Below are positions 24,150-34,684 of a DNA stretch of 64,000 bases, piece by piece. The position numbers and the translations under genes were made by a program. Below the pieces are notes generated by a model. That model worked only from the letters and a program-made list of their open reading frames with translations, made no database searches and was not told the origin of the DNA. Source of the stretch: Perognathus longimembris pacificus (taxonomy: Eukaryota; Chordata; Mammalia; Rodentia; Heteromyidae). Every line of letters starts with the position of its first letter. The stretch's first letter is position 1. The stretch is from assembly GCF_023159225.1 (NCBI RefSeq), contig NC_063188.1, forward strand, positions 14,963,086-15,027,085, written 5' to 3'.

Positions 24150-25274
24150 ATGCTCTCTCCATGTATCAAATCAACCCCTAAGCCTGTGTTTGAATGTTCT
24201 GGAAAATGATGGTTATGGATATTCTAGAATAGAGAGGAAACATTTTCCTTTTATTTGATTCAGTTGCTTATTTGTTTTTATTTCTTTGCTTTCTCTCATG
24301 GTAGTGTAGCAGAGTACTTAAATGGAGGGGAGATCAGAGGCAAAAAGGGAAAAACACTTTTCAGAGGCTTTCTTGTTAGGTAGCCTAGGAAATTAATAAT
24401 ACCTTGAACATAATGAGGAAGGGTTGTGTATATGTGAGAGGGTGATGAGAGAAGAAACATGAGCAACCTGATGGACACTGGGAAATCATAACAGCCATCA
24501 ACCAAACCACGGTTTTCCAGCCTCTATTTTGTGGTGGACTAGATTTCTATTCTATGACTAGGATGCCGAGGGAGATGAAAGGCATATGAGTTCAATTTGT
24601 CACCGATGAATGTTTTCTGAGTCCTTCAAGTGTAAATGAACAGTGAGCAGATGGGCCTGAAGCTTGGGAAACAAAGACAGAACACGGGGGAATGGTAACA
24701 AGTCTTATCTCAGCCAAAGCAATGGAGGAGCCAACCAAAGTCAAGAGGTAGCACGTGGAGAGGTAGCAGGAAAGAGAGCGAGCGAAGATTACTGTGGAAG
24801 ACATGGGAGAAGGGGATTCAATAAAGACCAGATAAATATCATTGCCAAATACTAGAGGGTGTCTGACTCACATAGACTAAGAAAAGTATTACTGAGGTAT
24901 AGGAAGCCGATCAGTGGTATATTATGGCTGCAAATCATATTACTGTTTGGAAACATGAATGAAGAATGGAGATGTGTAGACAATGGCTACAAAGTATGAG
25001 TTCTAGAAATTTCTTTCTGAAGGAGAGAACCTCTGTTCTATTTTAACTTACAGGAATGGAATGGAGGCATCTAGAAGACGATGGGCTGGGGGATAAGGAT
25101 GATAAGTGGTAAAGGAAGATGTTGAAAGATGCAAGAGAACGTAAAATACTCACTAGAGGGAGTGGTTACTTGTTGACTTAAGGGCTTCTCTGAGACAAAG
25201 TAATTAATAGAAGCTATACAGTGTATAGACTCAGGACTGTTTCAACAAAATCCAAGGCCGTTGCAGTGAGCTGC

Positions 25275-25418
25275 TTCTTCTTCTTCTTCTTCTTCTTCTT
25301 CTTCTTCTTCTTCTTCTTCTTCTTCTTCTTCTTCTTCTTCTTCTTCTTCTTCTTCTTCCTCCCCCTCCCCCTCCCCCTCCCCCCTTCCCTCCCCCTCCTC
25401 CTCCTCCTCCTCCTTCCT
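25275..25418. repeat. (TTC)28 plus CCCCCT/CCT tract
   Basis: Twenty-eight uninterrupted TTC units (25275-25358) are followed by CCCCCT and CCT repeats. It lies where the A-rich tail of the minus-strand L1 would be. The complementary strand is (GAA)28. Confidence 0.97.
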
Positions 25419-25423
25419 TTTTT

Positions 25424-25995
25424 TTATTGTCAAAGTGATGTACAGAGAGGTTACAGTTTCATACGTTAGGCCTTGGGTACATTTTTTGTACTGTTTGTTA
25501 CCTTCTCCCTCATTCCCCCCTCCTCCCTCCCCCTTTCCCTCTCCCCACATGAGTTGTTCAGTTGGTTTACACCAAATGGTTTTGCAAGTATTGCTTTTGG
25601 AGTCCTTTGTCTTTTTATCCTGTGTCTCTTGATTTTGGTATTCCCTTTCATTTCCTAGTTCTAATACCAGTATACACAGTTTCCAATGTACTCAGATAAG
25701 ATACTGTGATAGTGCGGATACAACCACAGGAAGGGGATACAAGAGGATCATCAACAATAGAAGCTACGGTTTCACATGGCATGTTGAAAGTAGTTACAAC
25801 AGTGATATAACAGTCATTTCCATAACATGGAGTTCATTTCACTTAACATCATCTTATGTGTTCATAAGGGCGTAGCTATTGGGCTCTTGTGATCCTCTGC
25901 TGTGACTAGCCTAAACCTGTGCTAATTATTCCCTATGAGGGAGAACATAGAGTCCATGTTTCTTTGGGTCTGGCTAAGTTTAATATTGGTCTAAG
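25424..25995 (-). mobile_element. 5'-truncated L1, 3' end
   Basis: The minus strand reads an L1 3' end: agacccaaagaaacatggac, then ctctatgttctccctcatag, with a long non-coding 3' segment and an A-rich tail. The first 100 bases next to the tail recur at 33310-33413. Confidence 0.7.
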
Positions 25996-26063
25996 AAGCC
26001 TTGCTCCTTTTACCCTGAGTAAAATTCTTGTAAAAACAAAAGCCAATTAAAAAAACAAAACTA

Positions 26064-26252
26064 GGGCTGGGAATATGGCCTAGTGGCAAGAGAACTTGCC
26101 TCGTATACATGAAGCCCTGGGTTCCATTCCCCAGCATCACATATACAGAAAACGGCCAGAAGTGGCACTGTGGCTCAAGTGGCAGAGTGCTAGCCTTGAG
26201 CAAAAGGAAGCCAGGGACAGTGCTCAGGCCCTGAGTCCAAGGCCTAGGACTG

Positions 26253-26254
<2 letters not shown>
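26064..26254 (+). mobile_element. IDL-Geo dimeric SINE inside L1
   Basis: Full-length plus-strand copy, from gggctgggaatatggcctag to ctaggactggc, of the older subfamily (gaagccctgggttccattcc). The tail is replaced by (CA)n. Confidence 0.9.

Positions 26255-26256
<2 letters not shown>

Positions 26257-26309
<53 letters not shown>
26257..26309. repeat. (CA)n as SINE tail
   Basis: An AC run of about 26 units starts immediately after ggcaa at the SINE 3' end, which suggests growth from the tail. Confidence 0.95.
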
Positions 26310-26310
<1 letters not shown>

Positions 26311-26479
26311 CTCAGTTTAAAAATGGACAGAAGCTTTGAGAAGACATTTGCCACAAAAGATGTATGTATGCTGCTGAAAAATAACCGTCATCATTCACTA
26401 GGGAATGGCAAATGAAAACCACAATGAAATAACACTTCACATCCATTAGTATGACATTATTATTATTGTTAATAATGAT

Positions 26480-26698
26480 GACAGTACTGTGGGTTTGAAC
26501 TCAAGGCTTGGATACTGTCCTTGAACTTTTTCATTCAAGGCTTGTGCTTTGTCACTTGAGCCACAGCTCCACTTCCGGCATTGTGAGGCTCATTGGAAAT
26601 AAGAGTCTCACAGACTTTCCTGCCCAAGCTGGCTTTGAACCTTAGCTCTTAGCCTTATGAGTAGCTAGGATTACAGGTGTGAGCCACTGGTACCTAGC
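26480..26698 (-). mobile_element. B1-like/Geo dimeric SINE inside L1
   Basis: Reverse-complement copy (gggtttgaactcaaggc to ggattacaggtgtgagccac) inserted at a TATTATT target in the L1 sequence. Confidence 0.85.
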
Positions 26699-26913
26699 TG
26701 GCTATTATTCCTTTAAATGATCAAAAACAAGTATTTTTGATGTGTGGAGAAATTGGAACCTATTGTATACTCCTGGAGGGAATGTAAAATAATAGAATAG
26801 TTCTTCGGAAAAAAATTAAAAATGTAACTACTATCTGATCTAATAACTCTGCTTCTGAGTATGTCCCAGAAGGAATTGAAAGAAGAAATTCAGACAGATT
26901 AAATTAAGTCTGG

Positions 26914-27151
26914 GATTTTGCATTTTTTTTTTTTTTTTTTTTTTTTGCCAGTCCTGGGCCTTGGACTCAGGGCCTGAGCACTGTCCCTGGCTTCTTCCCG
27001 CTCAAGGCTAGCACTCTGCCACTTGAGCCACAGCGCCGCTTCTGGCCGTTTTCTGTATATGTGGTGCTGGGGAATCGAACCTAGAGCCTCGTGTATCCGA
27101 GGCAGGCACTCTTGCCACTAGGCTATATCCCCAGCCCGATTTTGCATTTTT
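26914..27151 (-). mobile_element. IDL-Geo dimeric SINE, young subfamily
   Basis: The element is 26947-27137 with a poly(T) tail. The 14-nt duplication gattttgcattttt (26914-26927 and 27138-27151) is perfect. It carries cttcttcccgctc and ctaggctatatcc. Confidence 0.95.
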
Positions 27152-27686
27152 GCCACCATCTGAATATGATTGCAATACAAGAGAACCTTTGACAACATTT
27201 TTTAATAATATTATTCTTGTGCCTTTTGCCCCTGAAATTGGAACTGGCATTCTGGAAGCTTCAGAAAAACGGAGGCTTGGGTATGGAAGAGCACTCATTC
27301 TTTTTTTTTTTTTTTATTAATTCCAGCTTATGATTTCTCTGACTTGGTGTCTCTTTAACTAAAGCTCTGTTTGTTTTTCAGACAATCTAATCTAGTCATC
27401 TACTTCTTACAAATAACAATGCAGCTGGATTAAAACTGATCAGGGCATTTTTGAATGCTGGTCAGAGATTCTGTTGGTTTGTTTTGTGCAGCTTGTTACC
27501 ATATATATATAGTACTGTAAACGAAGCATCAAGGTAGTTTATGGGTCATGTGATAGGATCATAAAGTCTATTTGGATGAGAAGAATATTACTATTCTTCT
27601 TAGAATAGTAATATAAACAATTTGATGTGGACAGCAATGAGGGGAAAGCATGACAAGAAACTCAATATTTAGTCAGTTATATGAGA

Positions 27687-27704
27687 TTTTTTTTGGGGGG
27701 GGGG
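27687..27704. repeat. T8-G10 homopolymer junction
   Basis: Eight T are followed directly by ten G. This is a difficult sequence for most platforms, so the lengths are uncertain. Confidence 0.85.
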
Positions 27705-27743
27705 TCCCTCAGATCCTCCTTTACAATGTGGAACTTTTGCTGA

Positions 27744-27950
27744 ATGCTGCTGGCTCATGCCTGTAATCTTAGCTATTCAGGAGGCTGAGATCTGAGGATT
27801 ACAGCTAAAAGCCAGCCTGGGCAGAAATGCTACTATGAGACTGTTGTCTCCAATGGACCACCAGAAAACTGGAAGTGGAGCTATGGCTTGGAGCAAAAGA
27901 GTTCAGGGACAATGCCTAGGCCCTGAGTTTAAACCCCATGATGGAACAAA
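27744..27950 (+). mobile_element. B1-like/Geo dimeric SINE
   Basis: The left arm contains cctgtaatcttagctattca. The right arm has lost the tggtagagcactagcc block and ends aaaccccatgatgg. Confidence 0.8.
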
Positions 27951-28739
27951 AAATAAGTGGGATTTGAGGCCTATGGGGATTTCTTAAGCTTAGTGAAAGC
28001 AGAAACTATACCACTCTTGTAGCCTTGATACCACTCACCGTTCTTGTGACATAGCCAGGGCAGATAATGAGTTGCGTGAATTTTTTGTGATTTCTGCTAT
28101 TAAGTCTTAGAGATTCAAGACTGAATTGGGCTGTCTTCACAGTGTGGTCTCAAATCATCTGTATCTACAGATGTATCTACAAATTCTTAGGTTCTACCAT
28201 CTATGTCCTAAGAACCCTGAGTTGATCCATTTGTGAAATGTGAGCAATAGTGTTGCAGTCAATATTGCAATTGTGTTTGTGATCCCCATTCTCTATGCCT
28301 GTCTCAGCCAAGAATGCTCCCGGATGGAAGGATTTAGTTCAGTGCATCAACCTACCACCATGAGTCAGACACCCACCTCAGTGAGAATAGTGCATGTGTA
28401 TAATTAGGAGATGTTATCTAGCAACTCTAACCGTTTATCTTCAGTTTTCTCACTTGCCTCTTTTTGGTTATATTTTTCCTGAAGGCATTAAAATTTAACA
28501 TCCCATTATCATCTTCTGGAGTTCTTTAATGTATCATTTGATTCCAGATGTCCTTTTTACCAATGTCTTTCACCATGTAGATTTGCCAAATAACAGTATT
28601 TCGGCAAAGGAGCCAAGAATCCTAGTGACTGGTTTCATTGGGTAATGTCTTCCAGATGCACAATCTGCATGCGGAACTGCAGAACTGCAAAATCAGACAA
28701 TCTCCTCTGCTATATGGCCTTCACAAATGTTTCTTGTGG

Positions 28740-29002
28740 CTAGGGGCCGATGGCTCATGCCCATAATCCTAGCTACTCTGGAGGTTGCGTTCTGAGGATC
28801 ACAGTTCAAATTTAGCCTGGGCAGGAAAACCCGTGAGACTCATATCTTCAGTTAACTATACCCCACCCCTGCCCCTGCCCCAGTCCTCCAACATCCTATA
28901 GTAGAGCCTTGGCTCGAGTGGTAGAGCTCTAGATAAAAAGCTCAGGGATAGCCCACAGGCCCAGAGATCAAGCCCAAAGACTGGCACAAAAAAAGAAAGA
29001 GA
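28740..29002 (+). mobile_element. B1-like/Geo dimeric SINE with linker insertion
   Basis: Both arms are present. A C-rich insertion (ccccacccctgcccctgccc) lies in the linker between the arms at about 28861-28890. The copy ends ccaaagactggcac with an A-rich tail. Confidence 0.8.
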
Positions 29003-29529
29003 TATTCCCTTTGTATCTGTTCTGTGGTTTTTCATCCTATTTCTTATTCAAATAGTGAGTTTCATTCACCTTTCTGATCTTTTGCCATAGCATTGTGGAG
29101 AAAAGACTTCAATACCACTCCACCAGGATAAGATTTCTAGAAGAAAAGGCAAACCAGCCAAGTTTTAATTCTAGGCCAGAAAGCCTCATGCCCTCTCCTC
29201 GAAGTGGGTAAGGGGCCCTTTAGGGTGTGTGAATGATACCCAGCACCTCCTGCCTTCTATCACTTTCCTTCATGTCCTTTTGTACTGCAACATTTCATTC
29301 AGAATCATGTCTTGAGACCTCTGTATTCCTATTGTGCTTGCAGGCAGATGGCATCTGAGTAAAAGCCAAAGTGAGCTGCTTTATGCACGAGCTCCTCCCC
29401 TGCGCCTGCCCACTGGCACCCTCCATTGTGCATCTCCATTGAGTTCTGCTTACCCAGCTCTTATCTCTCTTCAGGCTGTCTTTATTATTTCATCTCATTT
29501 TCAAAGCGTGTATGTGTTTTAAAGTACTC

Positions 29530-29590
29530 ATCTCGGGACACGAACTCAAGGCCAGCACTCTACCACTTAAGCTATAGCGCCACTATTACC
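29530..29590 (-). mobile_element. Geo/tRNA-like arm fragment
   Basis: Reverse complement with cgaactcaaggccagcactc and accacttaagctatagcgcc. Confidence 0.55.
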
Positions 29591-29599
29591 AACCATCAG

Positions 29600-29690
29600 C
29601 AAAAAGCAGGTTTGGTGGTATGGTTCAAATGGTAGCACACCAACCAAATGAGCAGGCTCAACAAGCATGAAGCCTTAGCTCCACCCTCAA
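29600..29690 (+). mobile_element. tRNA-like SINE monomer
   Basis: Contains atggttcaaatggtagcac and gcatgaagccttagctcc. It lies close to, and opposed to, the fragment at 29530. Confidence 0.55.
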
Positions 29691-29838
29691 AACTTAATGA
29701 AAATCAGCTTTAAACTCTGTGTATTTTAGCTGAATGTCAGCATCTCCGTCCCTTAACTCAGGCAATTGTTATTTTCACTTGGAGGTGTTGGGTAGTTTAA
29801 TGAGTACAGAGTTGGCAAGACCATTCCATAGTAATAAG

Positions 29839-29840
<2 letters not shown>

Positions 29841-29899
<59 letters not shown>
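29841..29899. repeat. (GT)n microsatellite, LTR target
   Basis: About 29-30 GT units end where the LTR begins. GT-rich sequence resumes just after the LTR at 30230. Confidence 0.95.
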
Positions 29900-29902
<3 letters not shown>

Positions 29903-30057
29903 CCCAGCTGGTCAAGAAACTCCCTGCTTAACTCTAACCGCCTGGGAATGCTTAACTTTAACCATCCCGGAATACCTTGAGCCCTGAGCCAATCAGATTT
30001 GTACCCGTATCCTAATCTTGCTTCAACACCTGATTGCTGTGGCTTTGGGGTTTTGCC

Positions 30058-30065
30058 TTTATAAG
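30058..30065 (+). promoter_or_regulatory. LTR TATA box
   Basis: The element tttataag lies 65 bases downstream of CCAAT and about 85 upstream of AATAAA. Transcription would be expected to start near 30085-30095. Whether the promoter is active cannot be judged from sequence. Confidence 0.65.
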
Positions 30066-30148
30066 CTCTGTGAAATCTCAGCTCAGGGCTTCCTCCGAAC
30101 CTCCACTGTGTCGGTGGGTAGGACGAGTCCTGACCTGCAGCTCACCTG

Positions 30149-30154
30149 AATAAA
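30149..30154 (+). terminator. LTR polyadenylation signal AATAAA
   Basis: AATAAA is followed by gccttgcttttgcattt and a GT/T-rich stretch, the usual arrangement at the R/U5 boundary of a retroviral LTR. Confidence 0.75.
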
Positions 30155-30736
30155 GCCTTGCTTTTGCATTTCGGAACGTCTGAGTCTCGGTGGTCTTCTT
30201 GGTGGTCTTCTCGCGACTTGAGCATAACAGTGTGTGTTTGTGTAGTGTGTATGCCTTTCACATGCCTCAATTTTCTTATTTGTCAACTATCTCAACTTCA
30301 TACATTAGCTACAATGATGAACCAAGACACTGAAGTCATCCCTGGCATATGCCCTGAGCTCACATACCATCAAAATTGTGATGAGTACATTCCTATTAGT
30401 TCAGAGTAGTAGCCTTGGATACACATTGCTTCCCTAGCACTGAGAGAGCACATGATACACGGGCCAAACCCTACAGTGCCTGTGAGCTGACTATGACATT
30501 CTTAGTTCCACAAAGGCTGAAAAAAGTCACCAGAAGAGTGGTACTTTCCGGTGTCAAGGACGTTACATGAAATTCCAGTTTTAGCTTCCATAAATAAAGT
30601 TGTATTGGATCACAACATACCCCTTCATTTATGTATTGTCAATGGCCTCTTTCACTGGACAACTGCACAGCTGAGTCACTTGGGCAGAGCTGTGATAGCC
30701 TAAATATTGATTATGTGGCTCACTTCTCTGGGGCAT

Positions 30737-30970
30737 TTTGCTGTATTCTTTTTTTTTTTTTTTGGCCAGTCCTGGGCCTTGGACTCAGGGCCTGAGCACT
30801 GTCCCTGGCTTCTTCCCGCTCAAGGCTAGCACTCTGCCACTTGAGCCACAGCGCCGCTTCTGGCCGTTTTCTGTATATGTGGTGCTGGGGAATCGAACCT
30901 AGGGCCTCGTGTATCCGAGGCAGGCACTCTTGCCACTAGGCTATATCCCCAGCCCCTTTGCTGTATTCTT
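30737..30970 (-). mobile_element. IDL-Geo dimeric SINE, young subfamily
   Basis: The element is 30764-30956 with a poly(T) tail at 30751-30763. The 14-nt duplication tttgctgtattctt (30737-30750 and 30957-30970) is perfect. It carries cttcttcccgctc, gaacctaggg and ctaggctatatcc. Confidence 0.95.
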
Positions 30971-31995
30971 GAAACATCATAGGGATGGACAGATTCCCAC
31001 CACTCTCCACCAAGCCTCCCATCTGTATGTATTTGTGTGTGGAATGATTTACAAGAGAAAAACGCCACAAATCCATGTACGGCACACACATCAAGGCGTT
31101 TGTGGCCTTTTTGGTGAAGGGATGCGTTGTGCCTTTCAGGGTGCAGGGAGCATTTAGGAATGGCGAAGTTTGTCAGATGCCTTTACAGGTTGTTTGATTT
31201 TTCCTAGTCTCCAACAGAACCTTCTCTGCAAGCAGGAGAGAATGATTGGCTCATTTCTTCTTGTAAGATGGATTGAATTTCTCTTTACTGGGTGCACATT
31301 TGATTCTAAATGTGGGGTACAGAGGCAAAGCCTCATTTCACCAAACATCACAGCACCTTACTTTTCCCCAAAAGGCAATTTCTGTAGAGAAATATAAAAT
31401 CTTAGGATATCAGGATTGGAAGGAGACCTAGAGATGCGCTGAGCTGATATTCATATTAATATCTCTTGGCTGATGTAGACACAATATCCTGTTTGAAGGC
31501 AAAATATTGCATAATAAACAAGTCTTAGTCCATTCAATCTTTTCAGCCGAGATGGCCTTTAGTGGATGTTTGTGTATTGGAACTAGATTTGAATACCTTT
31601 GCAATATTAAATTTTATATGATTTACAAAATATGGGGGCCATCAAAATCCTCAGTTTTCAATTATGAGGCTTGGGGAAGGGAGGGGATCACATGGGAGGA
31701 GCTGGAATCTCTGCACCTGTGCTCCTCAGCTTCATCTTTGGCCTAGCCGATGACCCTAATGCAATACCTTTTCAGAGGAGAGCTATTCATAAGAATGGGG
31801 GACACATTTGAAATGTCTGGCTTCCTGGAGGATGGGGGATAGCTAATCTGATGTCTGTCGGTGAGGAGATGGACGTGGGAAGACTATGAGAAGGAGGGCT
31901 GAGATTCCAGCATGAAGCAGGGACAAAGGGATATGCGCACACCAAAGAGAACCTACTGAGTCAGGTCTTGCTGAGAAGATCTCAGACTTTTGGAC

Positions 31996-32044
31996 TTTGC
32001 CTCCTCATTCATTCATTCATTCATTCATTCATTTATCTATTTAT

Positions 32045-32120
<76 letters not shown>

Positions 32121-32338
32121 TTATTTATTTATTTAGCCAGTCCTGGGCCTTGGACTCAGGGCCTGAGCACTGTCCCTGGCTTCTTTTTGCTCAAGGCTAG
32201 CACTCTGCCACTTGAGCCACAGCGCCACTTCTGGCCATTTTCTGTATATGTGGTGCTGGGGAATCGAACCCAGGGCTTCATGTATACGAGGCAAACACCC
32301 TTGCCACTAGGCCATATCCCCAGCCCCTTTGCCTCCTC
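31996..32338 (-). mobile_element. IDL-Geo dimeric SINE with microsatellite tail
   Basis: The SINE is 32136-32327 (older subfamily). The duplication tttgcctcctc is perfect at 31996-32006 and 32328-32338. The whole interval between the left duplication and the SINE (32007-32135) is tetranucleotide repeat, so the tail itself became the microsatellite. Confidence 0.95.
32007..32135. repeat. (ATTC)n-(ATCT)n-(ATTT)n compound microsatellite
   Basis: Six ATTC units, a mixed ATTT/ATCT zone, about 18 ATCT units, then ATTT units next to the SINE. The ATTT end is the part closest to an ordinary A-rich tail. Confidence 0.97.
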
Positions 32339-32633
32339 TTTAGTTCCTCCTCTACATTGAGTTTTCTTCCCTGTGGAATAGTAAGAGTGAGAGATAGACT
32401 TTTGAGCCTTAAATTCTTACATGTTGATCCCTATACTTCTGAGTAGAAATAGCAGGTTAAATTCACAAATACCAGCCAATGCCAAAGGGAGCTTGCATGG
32501 ATAAAGAGCCAGTAATGCCATGTTTACCAGATTGGCAATTTGTGGAACACACTTTCCTCCCATCCTGTGGCTTCAGAGTTGAACTTTCTCTTCAAGGTTG
32601 ATGTTGGTCTTTCCACCCATTAACCTAATTTTC

Positions 32634-32734
32634 CCCTCCCTCCCTCCCTCCCTCCCTCCCTCCCTCCCTCCCTCCCTCCCTCCCTCCCTCCCTCCCTCCC
32701 TCCCTCCCTCCCTCCCTCCCTCCCTCCCTCCCTC
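32634..32734. repeat. (CCCT)25 tract
   Basis: About 25 near-perfect CCCT units abut a minus-strand B1 monomer. The purine strand is (AGGG)n with quadruplex potential. Confidence 0.97.
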
Positions 32735-32830
32735 CTGTCTTGCTGTGTAACCTAGGCTGGCATTAATGTTAAGATCTTCCTGCCTTGCCTTACTGAATTC
32801 CAGGATAACAGATATGCCACAACAGTTTAT
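32735..32830 (-). mobile_element. B1 SINE monomer
   Basis: The reverse complement reads ttgctgtgtaacctaggctg, agatcttcctgccttgcc and gaattccaggataacagata, the usual rodent B1 order. It is distinct from the B1-like left arm of the dimeric SINE. Confidence 0.7.
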
Positions 32831-33278
32831 CTTCCCTTTCTTATTATTCCTTAGGGAAACCCACTAAACATCTGACTAGAATAGTAGTGATTAATAAATA
32901 CCTTATAAATGTCCGTTTTCTCCTTGTGCACTATATTCTTTGACTTCCATTTTGATAAGGACTGGATCAATGGTTGACATTGGCCTATCGGAAACAGATT
33001 GATTTAAACAACAATCAATCTTAATGTCAAAAATACCATCTCAGTTACACAATCAAGTCAAATGCTTTTTGTCTTCTGAATGCCTTAAGCAGGACAGTAG
33101 CTGTATATAGAGCTAGACATGCTGAAATGCACGTTACAGGAGGCATGGCAACCAATAACTCCCAAAGTATCATTCAGTCGCTCAAGCTCAGGGACACAGT
33201 GTGAGGAAGAAAATCATATGTCAACCATGCTTTTGCTGTTGTTATTAACACTTGAAACACGTGCCTAGATTAAAGGTG

Positions 33279-33429
33279 GGAATGGCCTTCTTTTTTTTTC
33301 CAAATTTTTATTTTATTTTTTTTTTCTATTTATTGTCAAAGTGATAGACAGAGAGGTTACAGTTGCATAGGTTAGGCCTTGGGTACATTTCTTGTACTGT
33401 TTGGTACCTCCTCCTTGGAAATGGCTTTC
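33279..33429 (-). mobile_element. Short 5'-truncated L1 3' end
   Basis: About 100 bases (33310-33413) match the tail-proximal segment of the L1 at 25424 (attgtcaaagtgat, acagagaggttacagtt, ggccttgggtacatttt). A T-rich tail lies at the left. Near-matching duplications are ggaatggccttc (33279-33290) and ggaaatggctttc (33417-33429). Confidence 0.75.
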
Positions 33430-34468
33430 AATACACGTTTTCCCTGGCTTGCTTTCTCATAGCTGTGGTGCCCAAGGCCATATGGCCCAGTGTGTTTCTG
33501 AGGAAGGGGTAAGTGTGATAGATTGCCTTCATTCATTAGGCAGTATGCTTTAGGGAACCCCGCCAATCAGCTTGATGATGATAGCCAGTGGAGGGAGTTT
33601 GAAACCTCTTTACCACTTTGGTTCATCCTCCTAGTGTACCGGGCCTTCTTCAGTTCTAGTTGTGATCATTGTGGTATCGAGTTAACACCTGAAGCCCAGC
33701 CTTTCTTCTGAGATTAGCTCTGTTTAGTGATTGTCTGCACAGAGAATGAGAGGCAGAAGTAAAGGTGGATTCCTCTTGCTCCTTTGGACTCAGAGATGTT
33801 TCACCTTTACTGTATTTCACATCAAAGCCCACATGCAACAGAATTCATATACAGCTATGTTAATGTTGCCATTATCCTGCTGCCTTAGTTTTATGCAAAA
33901 CCAATGAGCAGATACATAAATGACTTATCATTATATTTCAAGCCTAATGTTTTCTTTTCTTTTTTTCACACACTAGATTTTCCACTAAGTCAACCAACAG
34001 CATTGTAGTTTTCACTAGTGCCTGGAAGCACTTTACTCATTATGAGTCGGTCTTCCACGTTTGTATTCGCTCACCTGCACCCACCCACCCACCCATTAGT
34101 GAGTTGATTTCTGTATATGTCATGAAGCTATTATGTACTATAAGCAATGTTAGTGATATTCATTCCAAAGAATTTCCAATTAAAATTTGTAACCAACCCC
34201 CAAAACCTATAGACAAATGCCACAATCTGCCTTTAAAGCTTAACATTTATATTTACTCTAGAGTAGAAAAATATCCTATACTTACATAATGCTCAATTTT
34301 AAAAATCCATTAAACAGCACACATGTTTAATTAGATCTCTTAGGTAATTGATGACAAAGTTAACTGTCTAGAAACATTGCTCGTCTGCCAGGATAGTTTC
34401 ATGGAACATTCGAGAACCACCCCTTGTGTCAGATCCTGTGAGGGTACCCACATTTTAAATTTCCTTGT

Positions 34469-34684
34469 TGCATGAAGGTAGCTCACTCCTATAATTCTAC
34501 CTACTTGGGACCTGAGATTTGAGGGTGGAGGTTGGAATCCAGCCTAGGCAGGAACATTCATGAGTCTCTTATCACCAGAAAACCAGAAGTTGAGCTTTGG
34601 CTCAAAGTGGTAAAACACTAATGTTGAATGGAAGAAGCTTAGGGACAGTACCTAGGCTTGGAGTTCAAGCCCCATGACTGAGAA
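34469..34684 (+). mobile_element. B1-like/Geo dimeric SINE
   Basis: The left arm reads ctataattctacctacttgg. The right arm ends gttcaagccccatgactgag with an A-rich tail. Confidence 0.8.

Larger units (their letters stand above)
26010..26905 (+). mobile_element. L1M 3' end split by two SINEs
   Basis: L1 sense blocks occur in order at 26311-26465 (atggcaaatgaaaaccacaa, cacttcacatccattagtat) and 26700-26905 (tgtggagaaattggaacc, actcctggagggaatgtaaa, cttctgagtatgtcccagaa). An IDL-Geo copy and a B1-like/Geo copy interrupt it. Confidence 0.75.
29900..30229 (+). mobile_element. Solo LTR of a class I (gamma-like) endogenous retrovirus
   Basis: The 330-bp unit starts TG and ends CA. It has CCAAT at 29989-29993, a TATA-like tttataag at 30058-30065 and AATAAA at 30149-30154, in the order expected for U3-R-U5. 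The tail of the unit is CT- and GT-rich, as in class I LTRs. The flanks read GTGTG on both sides, but the target is a GT repeat, so this is weak proof. No internal retroviral sequence adjoins it. The U3 has a 24-bp imperfect tandem repeat (29926-29973) and the U5 a 12-bp one (about 30189-30212). The family name is not known to me. Confidence 0.85.

Noticed and set aside
30158..30409. Open frame starting in the LTR
   Set aside because: It begins in U5 and continues through GT-rich flank; no retroviral protein similarity is visible.
31395..31475. Possible MIR-related fragment (ggattggaaggagacctaga)
   Set aside because: Only one block matches by eye; too little to support a feature.
31968..32360. 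130-codon plus-strand open frame
   Set aside because: It translates the ATTC/ATCT microsatellite and a reverse-oriented IDL-Geo SINE. The repeated SIYL-type residues are the microsatellite itself.
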